Shown: positions 45,817 through 57,291, counted from the stretch's first letter. The stretch: DNA of 64,000 nucleotides from Flammulina velutipes (GCA_011800155.1 CM022370.1:248001-312000); one strand, 5' to 3'. Notes: a model not told the origin generated them from the letters alone. Numbers and translations: made by a program.

Positions 45817-46976
45817 ATGTACTCTTCCAGCTCGCAAAACTCGCAATTCATGGCATCGACTCATACCACTGGACGGGGGCATCTCTATTCGAACGGAGGG
45901 TATGAGAATAGGGCTACGGTTCCCCCGACCCAAAACACGGCAGAGTCTCTTCAACGCGAATACTTTAATCAATACCATATGCGGCAGGAGACCGGGTCTA
46001 CGGCTCCATTGCCTACCGCTACCCATCACTCACGCGCTATTCACCCTCACAGCCAACATCCTCCTGTGGCCAATCCGTAAGTGATTTGGGTATCGCATTG
46101 ATTATTTTCAGGCGCTGACGGACACGTTATAGCCAGGCTTTGCGTGATGCTCATGCGCCGATTCGTGACCGCCGCGGCGGAAACAAGGTCATTCCTGCTG
46201 CCAGTGGTCGAGAAAACTTTGAGGTCAGTAGGATGTGTCCTGCGTCAACCAATTATTCAAATTTCATATGCTTTCATATAGTGTTCGACTTCTGTGCTAC
46301 GCTTCCCTCTTGTGCAAGAATCATATGCCAAGGATCTGCTCAAGGAATCTCGAACATCCCGCAAGGATAAGGTCGCCGCAAATGCTCCTGCCCAAATCAC
46401 TCAAGTGATGGGGCCTGGTCCTATTGCGCCACAAAACTATCTCGTTGTGCCTCAGGAGATTTTCTTCCGTGGTCCGTCGACGCCAACGTATCCACCCATC
46501 GAATTCATACCGAAATGGTTCCATAAATTCGGGAACGAAACCTTGCAAAGATTGTCGGCGTCCCACCACATGGTCGAGGATGCCCAGGATAAGGTGTTGA
46601 GTCATGTCCGAGACTCGGTGATCATGATCAAGATTCAGGTATGTTTTACTCGCTGTCCTGTTGTAGTTGGGGACTGAACGGAATGCAGTGGCCGGGATAT
46701 CCGCATTTTCATTTCGAGAGACCGATTACGACCCACAAAGGAAATATCACTCGTGGCGAGCTAATCGATCTGGTCTGCAGGGTGGTGGTTGAATTTGTCG
46801 AGACGATGAAGAACGAAAAGATGAGGGTGCGCAAAGAAGAGAAACAGTGGATGATTGGGCAAGCAGGCTTTAAGATGAATACCTTCTTCGTCGCTCGGCT
46901 GCTTCACCGGGGAGGAAATTATTTCCAACCTGAGATTTGGGTGCCAGAGAGCATACACAACCTGAGACTTGTATAA
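45817..46976 (+). CDS. WPGY-family protein, class 1 (331 aa, four exons)
   Basis: CDS join(45817..46076, 46133..46223, 46282..46638, 46689..46976), family phases 2, 0, 0. It starts MYSSSSQNSQFMASTHTTGR and has L-Q-R-E-Y-F-N-Q-Y-H-M-R-Q-E-T. The middle exon has G-P-G-P-I-A-P-Q-N-Y-L-V-V-P-Q-E-I-F and P-P-I-E-F-I-P, close to the 370 and 10709 genes (G-P-L-A-P-T-G-Y-V-V). The last exon starts WPGYPHFHFE, contains I-T-R-G-E-L-I-D-L-V-C and ends YFQPEIWVPESIHNLRLV. It is 236 bp from the convergent kinase-fold gene downstream. Confidence 0.78.
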
Positions 46977-47212
46977 GGGTACACATAAGTAGTGTAGTAG
47001 GCTCAAGTCTATTCATATATATTCTCCGTTTTGAGGGGTTCACTTTACGATTCTGCGTTAAATGTCGGGGGGGAACCGACCTGTTACCGTCGACTACATG
47101 CCTACGGCGACGTATCAGATATGACATGTTTTCTGAAGTAAGTATATAGCATATTTATTCACGTAGCGTAAAACATGATGTAAGACAACACAATCTGGGA
47201 TGATGCCTACAC

Positions 47213-49311
47213 CTATAGTTTTTCCAGTTGGTATTCATCGTGCTCCTTCGTGATGACTTGATTCGGTCCAACACCGGGAGCCCAGTCGATTCTCCCATCC
47301 ATTAAAATATCCGGAGGGTATCGCATGCAATGCCATACCACCTTATCGCCGTTTCGAACGTCATAACATGGTCCACACCATTCAAAATCGATCAGCGAGA
47401 TACTGTCGGGCGTGGTAGCGATGATGTTGGTTCTGCGAAGATCTCCAAATACCATATCGTTAGCGTGAAGCAAGTCCACGGCACGAGTGAGCGCCTGGTT
47501 TTGTCCCTTCGTCAATCGGCTAGACACATCACCCTCAACATAGGACATGACGACCGCCCACATCCCGACCGCTTCCTCGAACTCGCAATAATATAGGGTG
47601 GGCGCTAGTCCAACTCCGGCCAAAAGGCGATGTCCCGCTTCGCCGTAGTAATGCGCGAATTTTACAACAACATTGTGACGCTCTTCTTTGTCCCCCAACT
47701 TGGAGGACATGCGTGCACGAAAGACGGCCGAGTTCATATAGTGACCGAGACGCTGACCATACACGAGGTGATGTTCTTTGCCTTCAGAAATGAACGCCGT
47801 CCAATGGACGAAATGGGTTGCTATTTGATCGGTATTCCTGCTCGACTCGAGATGTCGATCGAGCGAATTAGCTCCAACGGTGTAAGGAGGACGTGGTTTG
47901 AGGTTTTTATAGTGCGCTATCAAATCTCCCAGGCAGTTGTCGAGAGAGCGGATCAGTTTCGCGATTTGTAGGATACCAACCACCATGTCACTGTGGCGTG
48001 GCCTATTAGAGGAGTAGGAAGTAGGCGGCTGCGGACCGACATAGAGAAGAGCGAGACGTTCAAAAAAGAATCTATCCGCAAACACTGCACCCCAGATGGA
48101 AAGGACATTTCCCGACAAGCTAACGAGGAAAGCTGGACAGCAGGATACTTGGCGAACACGATAGTACTGCTCGGAAGTCAAGAACCGCTTGAACGTCGAA
48201 CCAAAGATGTGTATACCTGTTCTGAAGAAACGATCTTGGTGTAGAGAGCTTGAACCTCATCGGAGGGATCGCAGCCTTGGCTCTTGAGCGCTGCCAAGCA
48301 CGGGAATAACCTGCCCCAGTTTGGTTCGAAGATTGGCAAACATCCAGAGGGCCATGTAGAACCATCGTTTACCGTTACACGAACGCTTGTCCAAAGTGGT
48401 GCGCCCTGCACGACAAATGTGTTGCCGAGAGCGTTCAACCGAGCTCTCCAGTCAGGATACAGCCGTAGCAATACGTCCACAAAATGAGAAGATTGAATCA
48501 ACTCGGACTGGCTGAATTCAATATCTTCGGAAGGAAGGGTCATTTCTCTGCGAAATCGTGCGAATGCGGGGTGGTAGATGGCGATGGGTGGCGGGGCGAG
48601 TTCTGGTGGTTTGTGATTGTACGCAGCGTCCAGACACTCCGGGAGTTGAGAATGCATGAGCTCTATATTCCGCGCGCCTATCGATGGAGGGGGTCTATGT
48701 TGTGCTGCGCGAGCGATGGCCTCACGGTCTGGAGGTTTGTTAACATGTAGTCTGACTACGGTAATCAAGAACAACAAACCATATACATCTTCGCCGAAGG
48801 AATCCAAGACAGGACGTGTAGAGGGCGAGGCAGGGAGGGGCCGGATCCCTAGTTGGAAAGTTGGTAGCATTCACAAGGAATCAACGTGCAGAACCTACGA
48901 AGAGCGACCAAAACCAAAAAATTTGAGCCGTTGTCTGAGACTACAGGGATTTCAAGCGTTCCCAATGTCGCTCCATAATGATGATGTTTGGCAATATCGT
49001 TGAGGTGTTCATAATCCGGAAATGTAGCATCGCAGATCTCCTTGAAATCCTTTGTGCTATTTGCTACGACTGGATCGTCAAGCTACGAGCATAAGTCATC
49101 TGTCAAGATCATAGTACTATGCGCATACCTTGAAGAGAGTAAACTCCTCCGATTCTGACGCTTTCAAAAAGCTTCTCAAATCCTGCACCAACGATTGCAC
49201 CGCCAGGTCGGGCTCCCACTCAACGTACATGGAAGTATAATATGTGTAGGGCGAATCGATGACATGGTGCGTATCGAGGACCGCGACATACATCTTGGGC
49301 GAATCAACCAT
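47213..49311 (-). CDS. Kinase-fold protein with N-terminal header domain (650 aa)
   Basis: CDS complement(47213..48166, 48217..48848, 48899..49082, 49129..49311), introns of 50, 50 and 46 bp, same structure and phases as 37013-39122. It starts MVDSPKMYVAVLDTHHVIDS. It keeps V-V-V-K-F, M-S-Y-V-E-G, V-F-G-D-L-R-R-T-N and L-I-D-F-E-W, so all catalytic positions of its partner are present. The middle part (A-P-P-P-I-A-I-Y, F-A-R-F-R-R-E-M) is strongly conserved, while residues 85-115 differ most. Only 312 bp separate its ATG from the divergent member at 49624. Direct duplicate of the unit at 37-39 kb. Confidence 0.75.
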
Positions 49312-49623
49312 TGATATAGTTTGAGATCAAGATGGGCGTAGTTTCGGCATCGGTAACCGGTCCGATCCTTACCGGATACTAATTGCTGTCTACACAACCT
49401 GCTCTCTTACTACGTCTACTTCGAACTTGTCCACTCTGAAGATTGTACTACGCTCATTGACACACTGTTGCTGAAATCCTTTCGATTTGCTTCATTGCAC
49501 CTGAGGACACGGCAATCTGTCTCTGGGCGATCAATCGAGGCAACTTGTACAACGAGCTTTACACATTGTAGTCGGTTTGTCCAGGGTATATAATGCGTCG
49601 ATACCGAGCTATGGGATAGTAAT
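49312..49623. promoter_or_regulatory. Shared promoter of the kinase-fold gene and the 49624 gene
   Basis: CGGTAACCG at 49351-49359 lies 40 bp before the kinase ATG and 265 bp before the WPGY-family ATG. GGTATATAATGCGTCG precedes 49624. The copy before 39122 has GTCACCGGTCCGATG at the same place, so the site is partly kept there. Confidence 0.55.
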
Positions 49624-50613
49624 ATGTCTATATCTCCCTTCATGATACGAGATACGGCTGAGTCTCTTCGACGCGACTTTGAACAGAATATGCGGGCTCC
49701 CGCTACGCCTCACTCGCAGGCCATCCGCCAGCACCCTCTCGTTGCCTTGGATCCGTGAGTGATTTAGGTATCACGTTGATTATTTTCAGACGATGACACC
49801 TGCATTATAGTAGACTAACTTTGCTTGCTCCTCGTGTGGACCACCGCAGCGGGCACGAGCCCATTTTTCCTATTAGGGATCAAGGAAGAGAGGTTAGTAG
49901 TAGCAGCATATATCCTCTATTCTTTGACTCTCATATGCATTCGTAGTCTTCTGCGCGACACCGCCCTTCTGCGAGTAAACCATATGACTCTGTGGCGCTT
50001 CCCAAGAAATCTCAGAGAGCCCGCAACGATGAGTCGCTCAAAGAGACACAAGTCGACCCCTCGACGGCAGGTCCGCCGAGCCTCGTTCTTGTACCACAGG
50101 AGGATTTCTCCTGGCTCACGGGAGTTATGCCGCCCATCGATTTTACGCCAAAGGAGTGGCATGACATTGGAATTGACCCCGTGCGAAGATCATCGGCGAA
50201 GCACCGCATCGAGAATTCGAAGGATAAGGTGTTGGGCTCCTTGGAAGGCTTGCGAGAGATCCAAATGATTATTCTGGTATGTTTTTCCCGTCGTTCTACG
50301 CTGTATTTCGGCGCTGATTGGTCTTCAGTGGCCTGGATATCCGCACGATCGCTATCCTATTGCGATACGGATTAACGATGCAGTAAATGTCACTCGTGGC
50401 GAGCTACTGGATCTGATCTGCGGCGCTGTGTTTATTTTTGCTGATTTGTTGAAAGTCAATTACGTTAGGGTGAGAGAGGAGCATGCGGAATGGATGATTG
50501 GGCCGAAGGGCTTGAAGGTGGATACGTTCTTTATCGCTCGGCTGCTTCACCGCGGAGGAAACTATTTCCAACCTGAGATTTGGGTGCCCCGTCCGAGTGA
50601 GAAGTCCGCGTGA
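49624..50613 (+). CDS. WPGY-family protein, class 1, short N-terminus (275 aa)
   Basis: CDS join(49624..49754, 49811..49892, 49947..50276, 50329..50613), phases 2, 0, 0. It starts MSISPFMIRDTAESLRRDFE, so the poorly conserved leader before the R-D-F-E-Q-N-M-R module is missing. The middle exon has L-V-L-V-P-Q-E-D-F-S-W and P-P-I-D-F-T-P. The last exon starts WPGYPHDRYP, has V-T-R-G-E-L-L-D-L-I-C and ends GGNYFQPEIWVPRPSEKSA. It is head-to-head with the kinase-fold gene. Confidence 0.78.
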
Positions 50614-52025
50614 GAACACGCTGGGGGTTACACATATGTATCAGTAGAATTGATTCAAGTAGGAGTATTAGAATGTAATCTCCATGGTTGCTTGATTTGC
50701 GCCACATCTTGTTTTCTTTACTTTTGGGTTTCTCTGCCTGAGTTCGTGTTCTGCGTTGAATATTGACGGCGAGAGCTACGTATCAGAAATAAGCCCCTTC
50801 CGCATTGTGTCTCACTTTTCGTCCGTCACTTTTCTGCCCACTTAGAATATCGGATGTTTTTTATGTCGCGCTCGAACGACGTTCATTGCCTATTCGGGCG
50901 CGGAAGTTTTAGTCCGAGCACATGGCTTCGTTTTTCTTGCCCTCACCATCACCATCCTGCTATGGCTCATGATTGGCAGCACCGTAAGCGCAACGAACAA
51001 CGGTCTTGAGAGCAAAGAGCTAGATGAACAAGGTGCGTATGTATATCCCAGCGTACTGCGCGCTTTTGACCAAACTCCAGCCCCTGGATTTACCTACCAA
51101 CACCACACCGCACAGAGTCGACCGCTGAGAAGCCTCTCCATACGCAGTGTCGACAGTCCAGATCAGTATGGCATGGAGAATTTCAAGGCTACGCGCAATG
51201 CTTGGCTCCATGGTGCATCATCAATTTGGACGTCAACCACCTCGTCTATGGCTACCCTCGACCGGAGACCCCCCAGTTCAGAGTCTTATACTGCCATTGA
51301 GGATGTTCCACAAGCCCAACCCCTTTACGCTCCCAGCTCGCTGCCATCGTCGTACAACACCCTCGTCGCGCCGCCTTCGTCACAACCCCAAACCTTTCGC
51401 ACTTCCTGCAGCTGGTTTCCATCACCGTACAATGTCTTCATAGCACACGGATGAAGAGGAATGCTGGCGTCAGTCGCACGATTATCGGAAGATTCGAATG
51501 AGTGCGTATTTGCATCCCAGCTTTTTGCGCGTTTCTGACCCAAGGTCCTAGCCTATGACGAGATAGATAGCCTGTCGTACGTTCTGCCCATTCCTACGCT
51601 CTCTGCTACAGAAGACCTCCGCACCTCCCGCCGACCAGGAGATCGTAATGCGGTTTCGCAAACGGAGTCGCCCATTCTACTCACAGCACATCATTGTCGC
51701 TGGCGTCCCCTCAACACCCGCATGCAGCAGTAGCAGTCGCTCATGGAGCCCTTTCCACGCGCTACGCTCATTCGCCAACCACTCCTGGTGTGTCATGCAT
51801 TCCCACATTATGGCCGTGGACCAGCCGCCAACATCTCCCATCCATCACAAGCAGCGCCCGTCCCGTTGAGGCTTGAGGGTTACGCCGTCGCGACGGTCTC
51901 GTGCCAGCTGGCACATTTATCTGTTCGACGTTCTTCCGGCGCATAGCAGTCCACCGTTGACGATACCTATAGACGATGGAATATCTTCCAGGGTATGGTT
52001 CATTTTTCTCCTACTATGACATGAC
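50614..52025. repeat. Dispersed repeat bodies with core and two intron-like boxes
   Basis: A core copy with one change lies at 50879-50890, followed by GCGCGGAAGTTTTAGTCCGAGCACATGG, an intron-like box at about 51033-51075 (GTGCGTATGTATATCCCAGC) and another at about 51507-51545. The open frame 50969-51454 crosses the first box and is not supported. 51.55-52.0 kb is a GC-rich body (shared G-C-T-C-A-T-T-C-G-C-C block with 31.6 kb). Confidence 0.5.
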
Positions 52026-52495
52026 GTGGTCGACATTTCCAACGCTATCGCCATGATCAACGTGAACGAAGTCGGGGATACGCTCGAACGCATTGTTGGG
52101 CGCTTAGATATCCTGGTCGCGATCTCCACTTCGTTATCCGAGGTGTGTAGCTTATCACTTGGTCTTACACGATGGCTAATTTTTGCTCAAGCTGAATCCT
52201 GTCTCGAAGACAGCTGGATCCTTACTCTGGAATATGCACAGCGTAAGTCTACTGTGATCTCGTTACCCGAGCCCATGCTAACATATGTCCGCGCACAGAT
52301 ATCGCGGGAGGAGAAGGTGGTAGAGCTGATGGAGGCAATGCTCGAGGTCTGCTTTTCTGGATGATACGGCAGATGCGGAGGACCGTATACACGAGTCGGA
52401 TGGCCAGCGCAAGCTTGTATGTAAGCTTGTCACGGACATTATCAAGTGTTTCCCCTCTATTCAAGCCTACGTGGGCAGGAAATTTGGTTCGTTGC
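52026..52495 (+). pseudogene. Fragment resembling the N-terminal helical domain of a basidiomycete NLR
   Basis: Exon-like parts 52026..52142, 52192..52242 and 52299 onward join in frame across two GT/AG introns to read L-E-R-I-V-G-R-L-D-I-L-V-A-I-S-T-S-L-S-E, then LNPVSKTAGSLLWNMHS, then I-S-R-E-E-K-V-V-E-L-M-E-A-M. A frameshift near 52350 separates the rest: D-A-E-D-R-I-H-E-S ... L-V-T-D-I-I-K-C-F-P-S-I-Q-A-Y-V-G-R-K-F. Helix pattern and the end (I-Q-A-Y/E-Y ... F) recall the domain before the NACHT in Agaricomycete NWD-type NLRs. No start and no NACHT follow; the fragment runs into the promoter of the gene at 52713. Assignment rests on memory of the family. Confidence 0.4.
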
Positions 52496-52712
52496 TTGAT
52501 TTGATTAGTGCATTGATGAATTTCTTACCATGTCACCTCTGCGGCTGGCTATTTTGGGATTGTAAAACTGGTCTTTTGTTCGATAATACACTTTGTTTAG
52601 TCAGGGACTAGCTAGGACAATCAGAACGAATATGCACAAAGGGCCTCTCCCATTGTAGATGCAGGGTATATATAAGGTGTCGAAGGTGAGTCGCGGCACC
52701 CATATCGCAATC

Positions 52713-53973
52713 ATGTCCTCTTTCAGCTTACCCGAATCCATGTACGAGCACGTCCTCCGACAAGGATCCCAGCATTCTATGCCGCATTCACGATCCAGCC
52801 ATGACGGACGGAGTCAATTCGGGGGCACAATCATGTCATCTTACAGCTCACCCCGATCAGTGCACGAGCACGTCCCCCGACAGGGATCGCAGCATTCTAT
52901 CCCGCATCCACGATCCAGCCACGACGGACAGAGTCAATTCGGGAACGCAATCATGTCCCCTTACAGCTCACCTGGATCAGTGTACTCGGAGCACGTCCTC
53001 CGACAGGGATCCCAGCGTGATATCCCACATCCCCGATCCAACTACGACGGGCAGAGTCAATTCGGCCAGAGGTCTTTGCACTCTGATCAACATAACCCAG
53101 AGACGAGGCCGGCGGAATACGCGTACACCCAACAGTCTCCCAATCCGTGAGCAATCATCGTTACTAATATCGCATTTATGGGTTTCTAACGTTAGGTTGT
53201 AGTACCCAAACTTACTACAGCAATGTTCCTGCGCCGGACAGGTCGTATCACAGCGGGATTGAGCCTGCTCCACCTGTCAGCCGTCAAGGAACTTATCAAG
53301 TGAGTACAAGGTTTAACATACCTTTTTTTGTTCGAACCTCATGCGCTTTCGTAGTCTTCGATTTCTGCCTCACATCACTCTCTCGTGAGCCAATCAGCGC
53401 TGTCAAATGGGCCTCGAGCAGCTCCCGAGTTTGTCTATGTAGGCCCGCTAAACTATACTCTTGTACCGCAGAGTGCTTCCGTTGGGTCGGCGACCTTTCT
53501 CTTCCCGCCCATTGAGTTCAAACCGATGGGACTCGAACATCCAGGAATTTTCATCGGGCGTACAGTCCGCGCACAACATACGATTGAGAGCTCGACCTTT
53601 CAGATGTCGAGGTTGATTCCTTTGCCAGAGATCACGATCAAGATTCGAGTATGTTCCCATTCCATCTGTAGTTGAGAGAGTCAATCTGATTGAATTTCAG
53701 TGGCCTGGATATCGTTTTCCATTCGAGAGACGGATTGAGAATGTAGGGCAGCTCACTTGTGGGGAGCTGCTTGATGTTGTGTGCGGGGTAGTGGTTGAAT
53801 ATGTGCAGGCGCTGAAGGATAACCACGTTAAGACGACCAGGGAACATTCACAGTGGGCGATTACGGGCACCCGTGGCTTGTCGGTGGAGACATTCTTCGT
53901 CGCTCAGCTTCATAACCTGGGAGGCAACTATTTTCAACCTGAGATCCGGGTGCCCCGTCGAAGCGAGAAGTGA
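52713..53973 (+). CDS. WPGY-family protein, class 2, with tandem N-terminal repeats (365 aa)
   Basis: CDS join(52713..53146, 53203..53299, 53355..53648, 53701..53973), phases 2, 0, 0. Exon 1 consists of three units of about 40 residues (starting at 52713, 52833 and 52953), each M-S-S/P-x-S-x-P ... E-H-V-x-R-Q-G-S-Q ... H-x-R-S-x-x-D-G-x-S-Q-F. Each begins with an ATG in the context CAATCATGTC, like the true start. A shortened D-Q-H-N-P-E-T-R-P-A-E-Y-A follows. The middle exon has N-Y-T-L-V-P-Q and F-P-P-I-E-F-K-P. The last exon starts WPGYRFPFER and ends LGGNYFQPEIRVPRRSEK. TATA GGTATATATAAGG lies near 52667. Confidence 0.75.
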
Positions 53974-55973
53974 AGATGTGCTCGACGTTGTATATATGTA
54001 GTTGTAGTACGATGGGTCTAATGTAATTATTCTCCGATTGGGGCTTAGTTCACTTTGTGAAGTTGAATGTCAATACCTCTCTCGCCCCTCATTACCTAGC
54101 CTGCCTAGCTCAATCGGATAGAGCGTCAGACTTTTATAAGATGTTTGAATATTTCAATCTGAAGGCTGCGAGTTCGACCCTCGCGGTGGGCTATCATATA
54201 GTCATTCATTGGCTGGTTTTTACGTTGTATGTCCCTTTCCAAACCAGAGTTCGATTGAAATGTGTTCATTGCCTATCTGAGCGCGGAAGCTTTAGTCTGA
54301 GCACGTGGCTTCCCTGTTCCTGCCATCATCATCATCGTCATCCGAAAGGAAATGGTATCGTCGCGAATGCATCACGCTAGAACGAAGAAAGGGAATTACG
54401 AGATGTCCCAGGTGCGCTCTAATAACCCAGTGTTTTGTGCGCTGACCGACCCGCACAAAGAAGTTGGTCCCCCACACCGGCTCGCCAGAGAATCATTCCC
54501 TCTCAATCCTCTTCGTCTGTACCGTTTGAAGAACTTGCAGGCCAATGTGCAATGAGCCCTTTGGCACGTCTTCACGATGCCCCACGACCCGCTTCCATCA
54601 TCCTCAAAATTGGCCCTTCCACGCCGTAAGGACTGTGCGCGCGTTTTCGCTGATGGAGTCGACCACTCCACTCTTGTGAGCATCATCGTCTCTAGTGGCC
54701 AATGACGAGATAGAAGGGCATGCACTTGCTCCTGTCTGCCTCCTCTTTCGTCGTTGATTATTCCCTCTAGTCCCCCAACATCATGGAGCCTTCCTCTAGC
54801 ACCCTCCCATCGTCCTTCGGCCGAAAAAAAATGTGGGTTTCGGACAAGTGCCTAGTACATACACCTGAGCTGCCTGGTGAATAAAGGTGATTAGCTTTTG
54901 AGTTCCGCTCCTGGAGAAATCGGCTTTCAAAGAGTCTGGCGGGGATCGTGTGCGCGTCGTTGCCGATGCAGGCGCTCCACACACCGGTCCAAGTGGGCAT
55001 CATCACATTCGACGTCGCGCGCCTTAACATCCCTTATAACGATTAAGCGGTGTCCCTTCCCGCTCCCCAACACCACACAGCTGCTCATGAAGCCCTTCGC
55101 AGACCTATCGCAACGACTTGGGTGAGGCGTCCGTGTTAGTGCCGCTATATCCCCTCATCCAATCGGCCTCCATGCGAGATCCTAGCATGTAGAGCCCACC
55201 GTACCAAACCCCCCAGCTGCCGTTCTCTTCAACATGATGGCGGTGTGTCGAGATTTCCTGCCTCCATGGTTGCTGAGGAGGTTCGGGGTATGTCCGCGGC
55301 TCGTTTCCACCACAGCTCCTTGTAACGAGTACGCATCATTGACTTTGGCCCGTCGTCCACATCTTCCAAGGAGTAGTGTCCCTCCGGCACCTCCTTGTCC
55401 ACAATACTGCCACACAACAAGGGCTCTTCTGGTACATGCAAGGAAACATTACACTCTCACGCGAATTCAGGATCACGATGCCCAGTCCAATGTCTCCATA
55501 CGATACATATAGACGGTTTCGATCTCCATGGCGTCACCGAATTTCTGGAAGACCTGGCTTTTTGGCAACAGAGATGACGCAAGTCTCAGTCCTGCTCCCC
55601 GTGTCTAGCATTCCCTGATAATACTTATAGACAATGGTATCGCGTCCTGATCTTCAGAGGACATGGCATTGCCGGCCCCGGTCCCAAATAGGCACTGAAC
55701 GCATTTATATCTGAAATACCATTTCTTCCCGAATCATTTCTTGTATTTTTTCGCTCTCTTCTTATAGATCGTTCCTGTCTCTCGCGCGCACATGTAGTAG
55801 TTCGAGGCGGTTTCTCCGGTGGTGTGTTGTATGTTCCTCCAACTTCTTATCTGGTCGACTTCTCGTCTGGTCGCCGAGTGGATCTGGGCTACCTAAGCTT
55901 CTGTGTACATGTATCTATTCCACGATAGGCGCGCACTTGTTTCTAGGTTCTGCTTTCGTATCCCTACGCCGGA
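53974..55973. repeat. tRNA-headed repeat, GC-rich body and unassigned sequence
   Basis: tRNA-Lys-like head (54099-54192), core relative GTGTTCATTGCC (54262-54273), GAGCACGTGGCTTC (54298), intron-like box (about 54413-54460), GC-rich body to about 55600. A core relative GGCACTGAACGC lies at 55691-55702. No open frame here has start, splice or family support. 55.72-55.97 kb shows nothing. Confidence 0.5.
54099..54192 (+). tRNA. tRNA-Lys(TTT)-like sequence with intron, best folded copy
   Basis: Acceptor GCCTGCC/GGTGGGC pairs at all seven positions (two G-U). D arm GCTC...GAGC, anticodon stem TCAGA/TCTGA with loop C-T-TTT-A and an insert of about 20 bases after position 37, T arm GCGAG-TTCGACC-CTCGC perfect. 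A and B boxes look functional. The discriminator is T and the D loop has an extra base. It may be a real gene, but the same head is attached to the dispersed core repeat. Confidence 0.5.
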
Positions 55974-56253
55974 GGCACTAATTTCTAAAACTGAATGGAC
56001 CAGAATATCCCTCATTCATAACGTAACAGCACATCGCGGCGTTAGGGCACTGCTCGAAAGACTTCTGTCGTCAGAAGCTCCGTGGACCAATACAGTACCA
56101 CTGATGTCGATGAACCGGCACTAATTTCCAAAACTGAATGGACGAGAATATACCTTATTCATAACGTAACAGCACATCGCGGCGTTAGGGCACGGCTCGA
56201 AAGACTTCTGTCGTCAGAAGCTCCGTGGACCAATACACTACCACTGATGAACC
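55974..56253. repeat. Tandem duplication, 143-bp period, two units
   Basis: Unit 1 (55974-56116) and unit 2 (56117-56253) both read GGCACTAATTTC...CTGAATGGAC, with few differences and a 6-bp deletion in unit 2. Each could encode A-L-I-S-K-T-E-W-T-R-I-x-L-I-H-N-V-T-A-H-R-G-V-R-A, but 143 is not a multiple of three, so the units are in different frames. No complete gene found around them. Confidence 0.75.
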
Positions 56254-56255
56254 GG

Positions 56256-56731
56256 TATGATGATAGTGGCGAACTCTCTTATTCCAAGTCACAGCCATCT
56301 CACAGCCAAGGAAACGTGTCCTTCCATCTTCAACAACTCGTTATCGAGGGGGACTCAACCGACATGGAGGATTAGAGTCCAAGCACTAATATCATCTGGA
56401 AGTCGACACTTTAGTTTCGTGAGTCCCTTCATCTCTAGTTCTCCCACCATGATCAATGCCGAAAAATATTTTTCATTGATGTATTGCAGGAATTATGGTC
56501 CATAATGTTTCTGCTATCTCAAGCCCGATGAACTCTGGCACGCATTTAACGATCTCTTGTATATGTGACTCGCGTCCCTCCGTCTATGCAGATTGTCCTA
56601 GATACACTGCCACTGACGAGTACGTGATTCCCTCCCTTTTCCCAAGTCAGTCCGAATGGCCCGCAATCGATCTATAAATCCGCGCGCAGCTTCATTGCAC
56701 CCTCATCCCTCCAATCCTTTCTTCCACCACC
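56256..56731. other. Upstream region of the 56732 gene
   Basis: Nothing recognised until the last 60 bases, where ATCTATAAATCCGCGC (about 56670-56685) is a probable TATA region and CCACCACCATGTC surrounds the start. The upstream region of 63015 has similar pyrimidine-rich leader sequence. Confidence 0.45.
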
Positions 56732-57291
56732 ATGTCTTACTTTCAGGGTGCATACACTGCTGCGAATGACCAGGAGTTTAACACACACGCGTACTCTCAA
56801 AGTCAAGCTCCGATAGAAATGCCCCAGCCCATTGTGGCTCAGCAAAAGGGCTGCTACCCGCCTATGGGCCTTCAAGCCTTTCCGAGCCCGACTTACTCTC
56901 CAGCAATGTCATCTACCCCTGCTCAGGCCTATCATGTCTTTGGTAAGTCTTCTCGTCTGGTCGTTCAGATGGGCTCAGGATGCTCACCTTCTACCGATAG
57001 ATGGAAACGTCCAGGCTTCCTACGGAGGCGGCATGATGCTTGGAGGTGGGTGCTTTCGGCAGCTCATAGCCTTGTCTTGACGCGCATCTGATATCTAGGG
57101 AATGCTCTGTGTAGTCAGCGCGTCTTTGAGTTTGATGGGCCGCAACTGAATGAAACGATCGGACTCTTGGACATCTCTCATGAGGGTAAGTCATTCTCAA
57201 GCAGCATGTGTATGAATGATACTAAGGCAGAGCCTCAGTGCCGGACATTACGCGAGGAGGGGCCTCGGAATCTGCGGATGCTTCAGTGTAG
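56732..57291 (+). CDS. Small protein of unknown function (131 aa, four exons)
   Basis: CDS join(56732..56942, 57001..57045, 57099..57185, 57239..57291), all introns phase 1. It starts MSYFQGAYTAANDQEFN, is rich in Q/P/S/A (residues 20-65), then has G-G-G-M-M-L-G-G-N and R-V-F-E-F-D-G, and ends G-A-S-E-S-A-D-A-S-V. The splice choice is supported by its paralogue at 63015-63532, which has exons of matching phase and identical length for exon 2, and the ending S-S-A-D-A-T-V-M. No domain, signal peptide or membrane segment recognised. Confidence 0.6.

Noticed and set aside
50969..51454. 161-codon open frame on plus
   Set aside because: It starts in a dispersed repeat and crosses an intron-like box (about 51033-51075). 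Corresponding repeat copies do not keep the frame.
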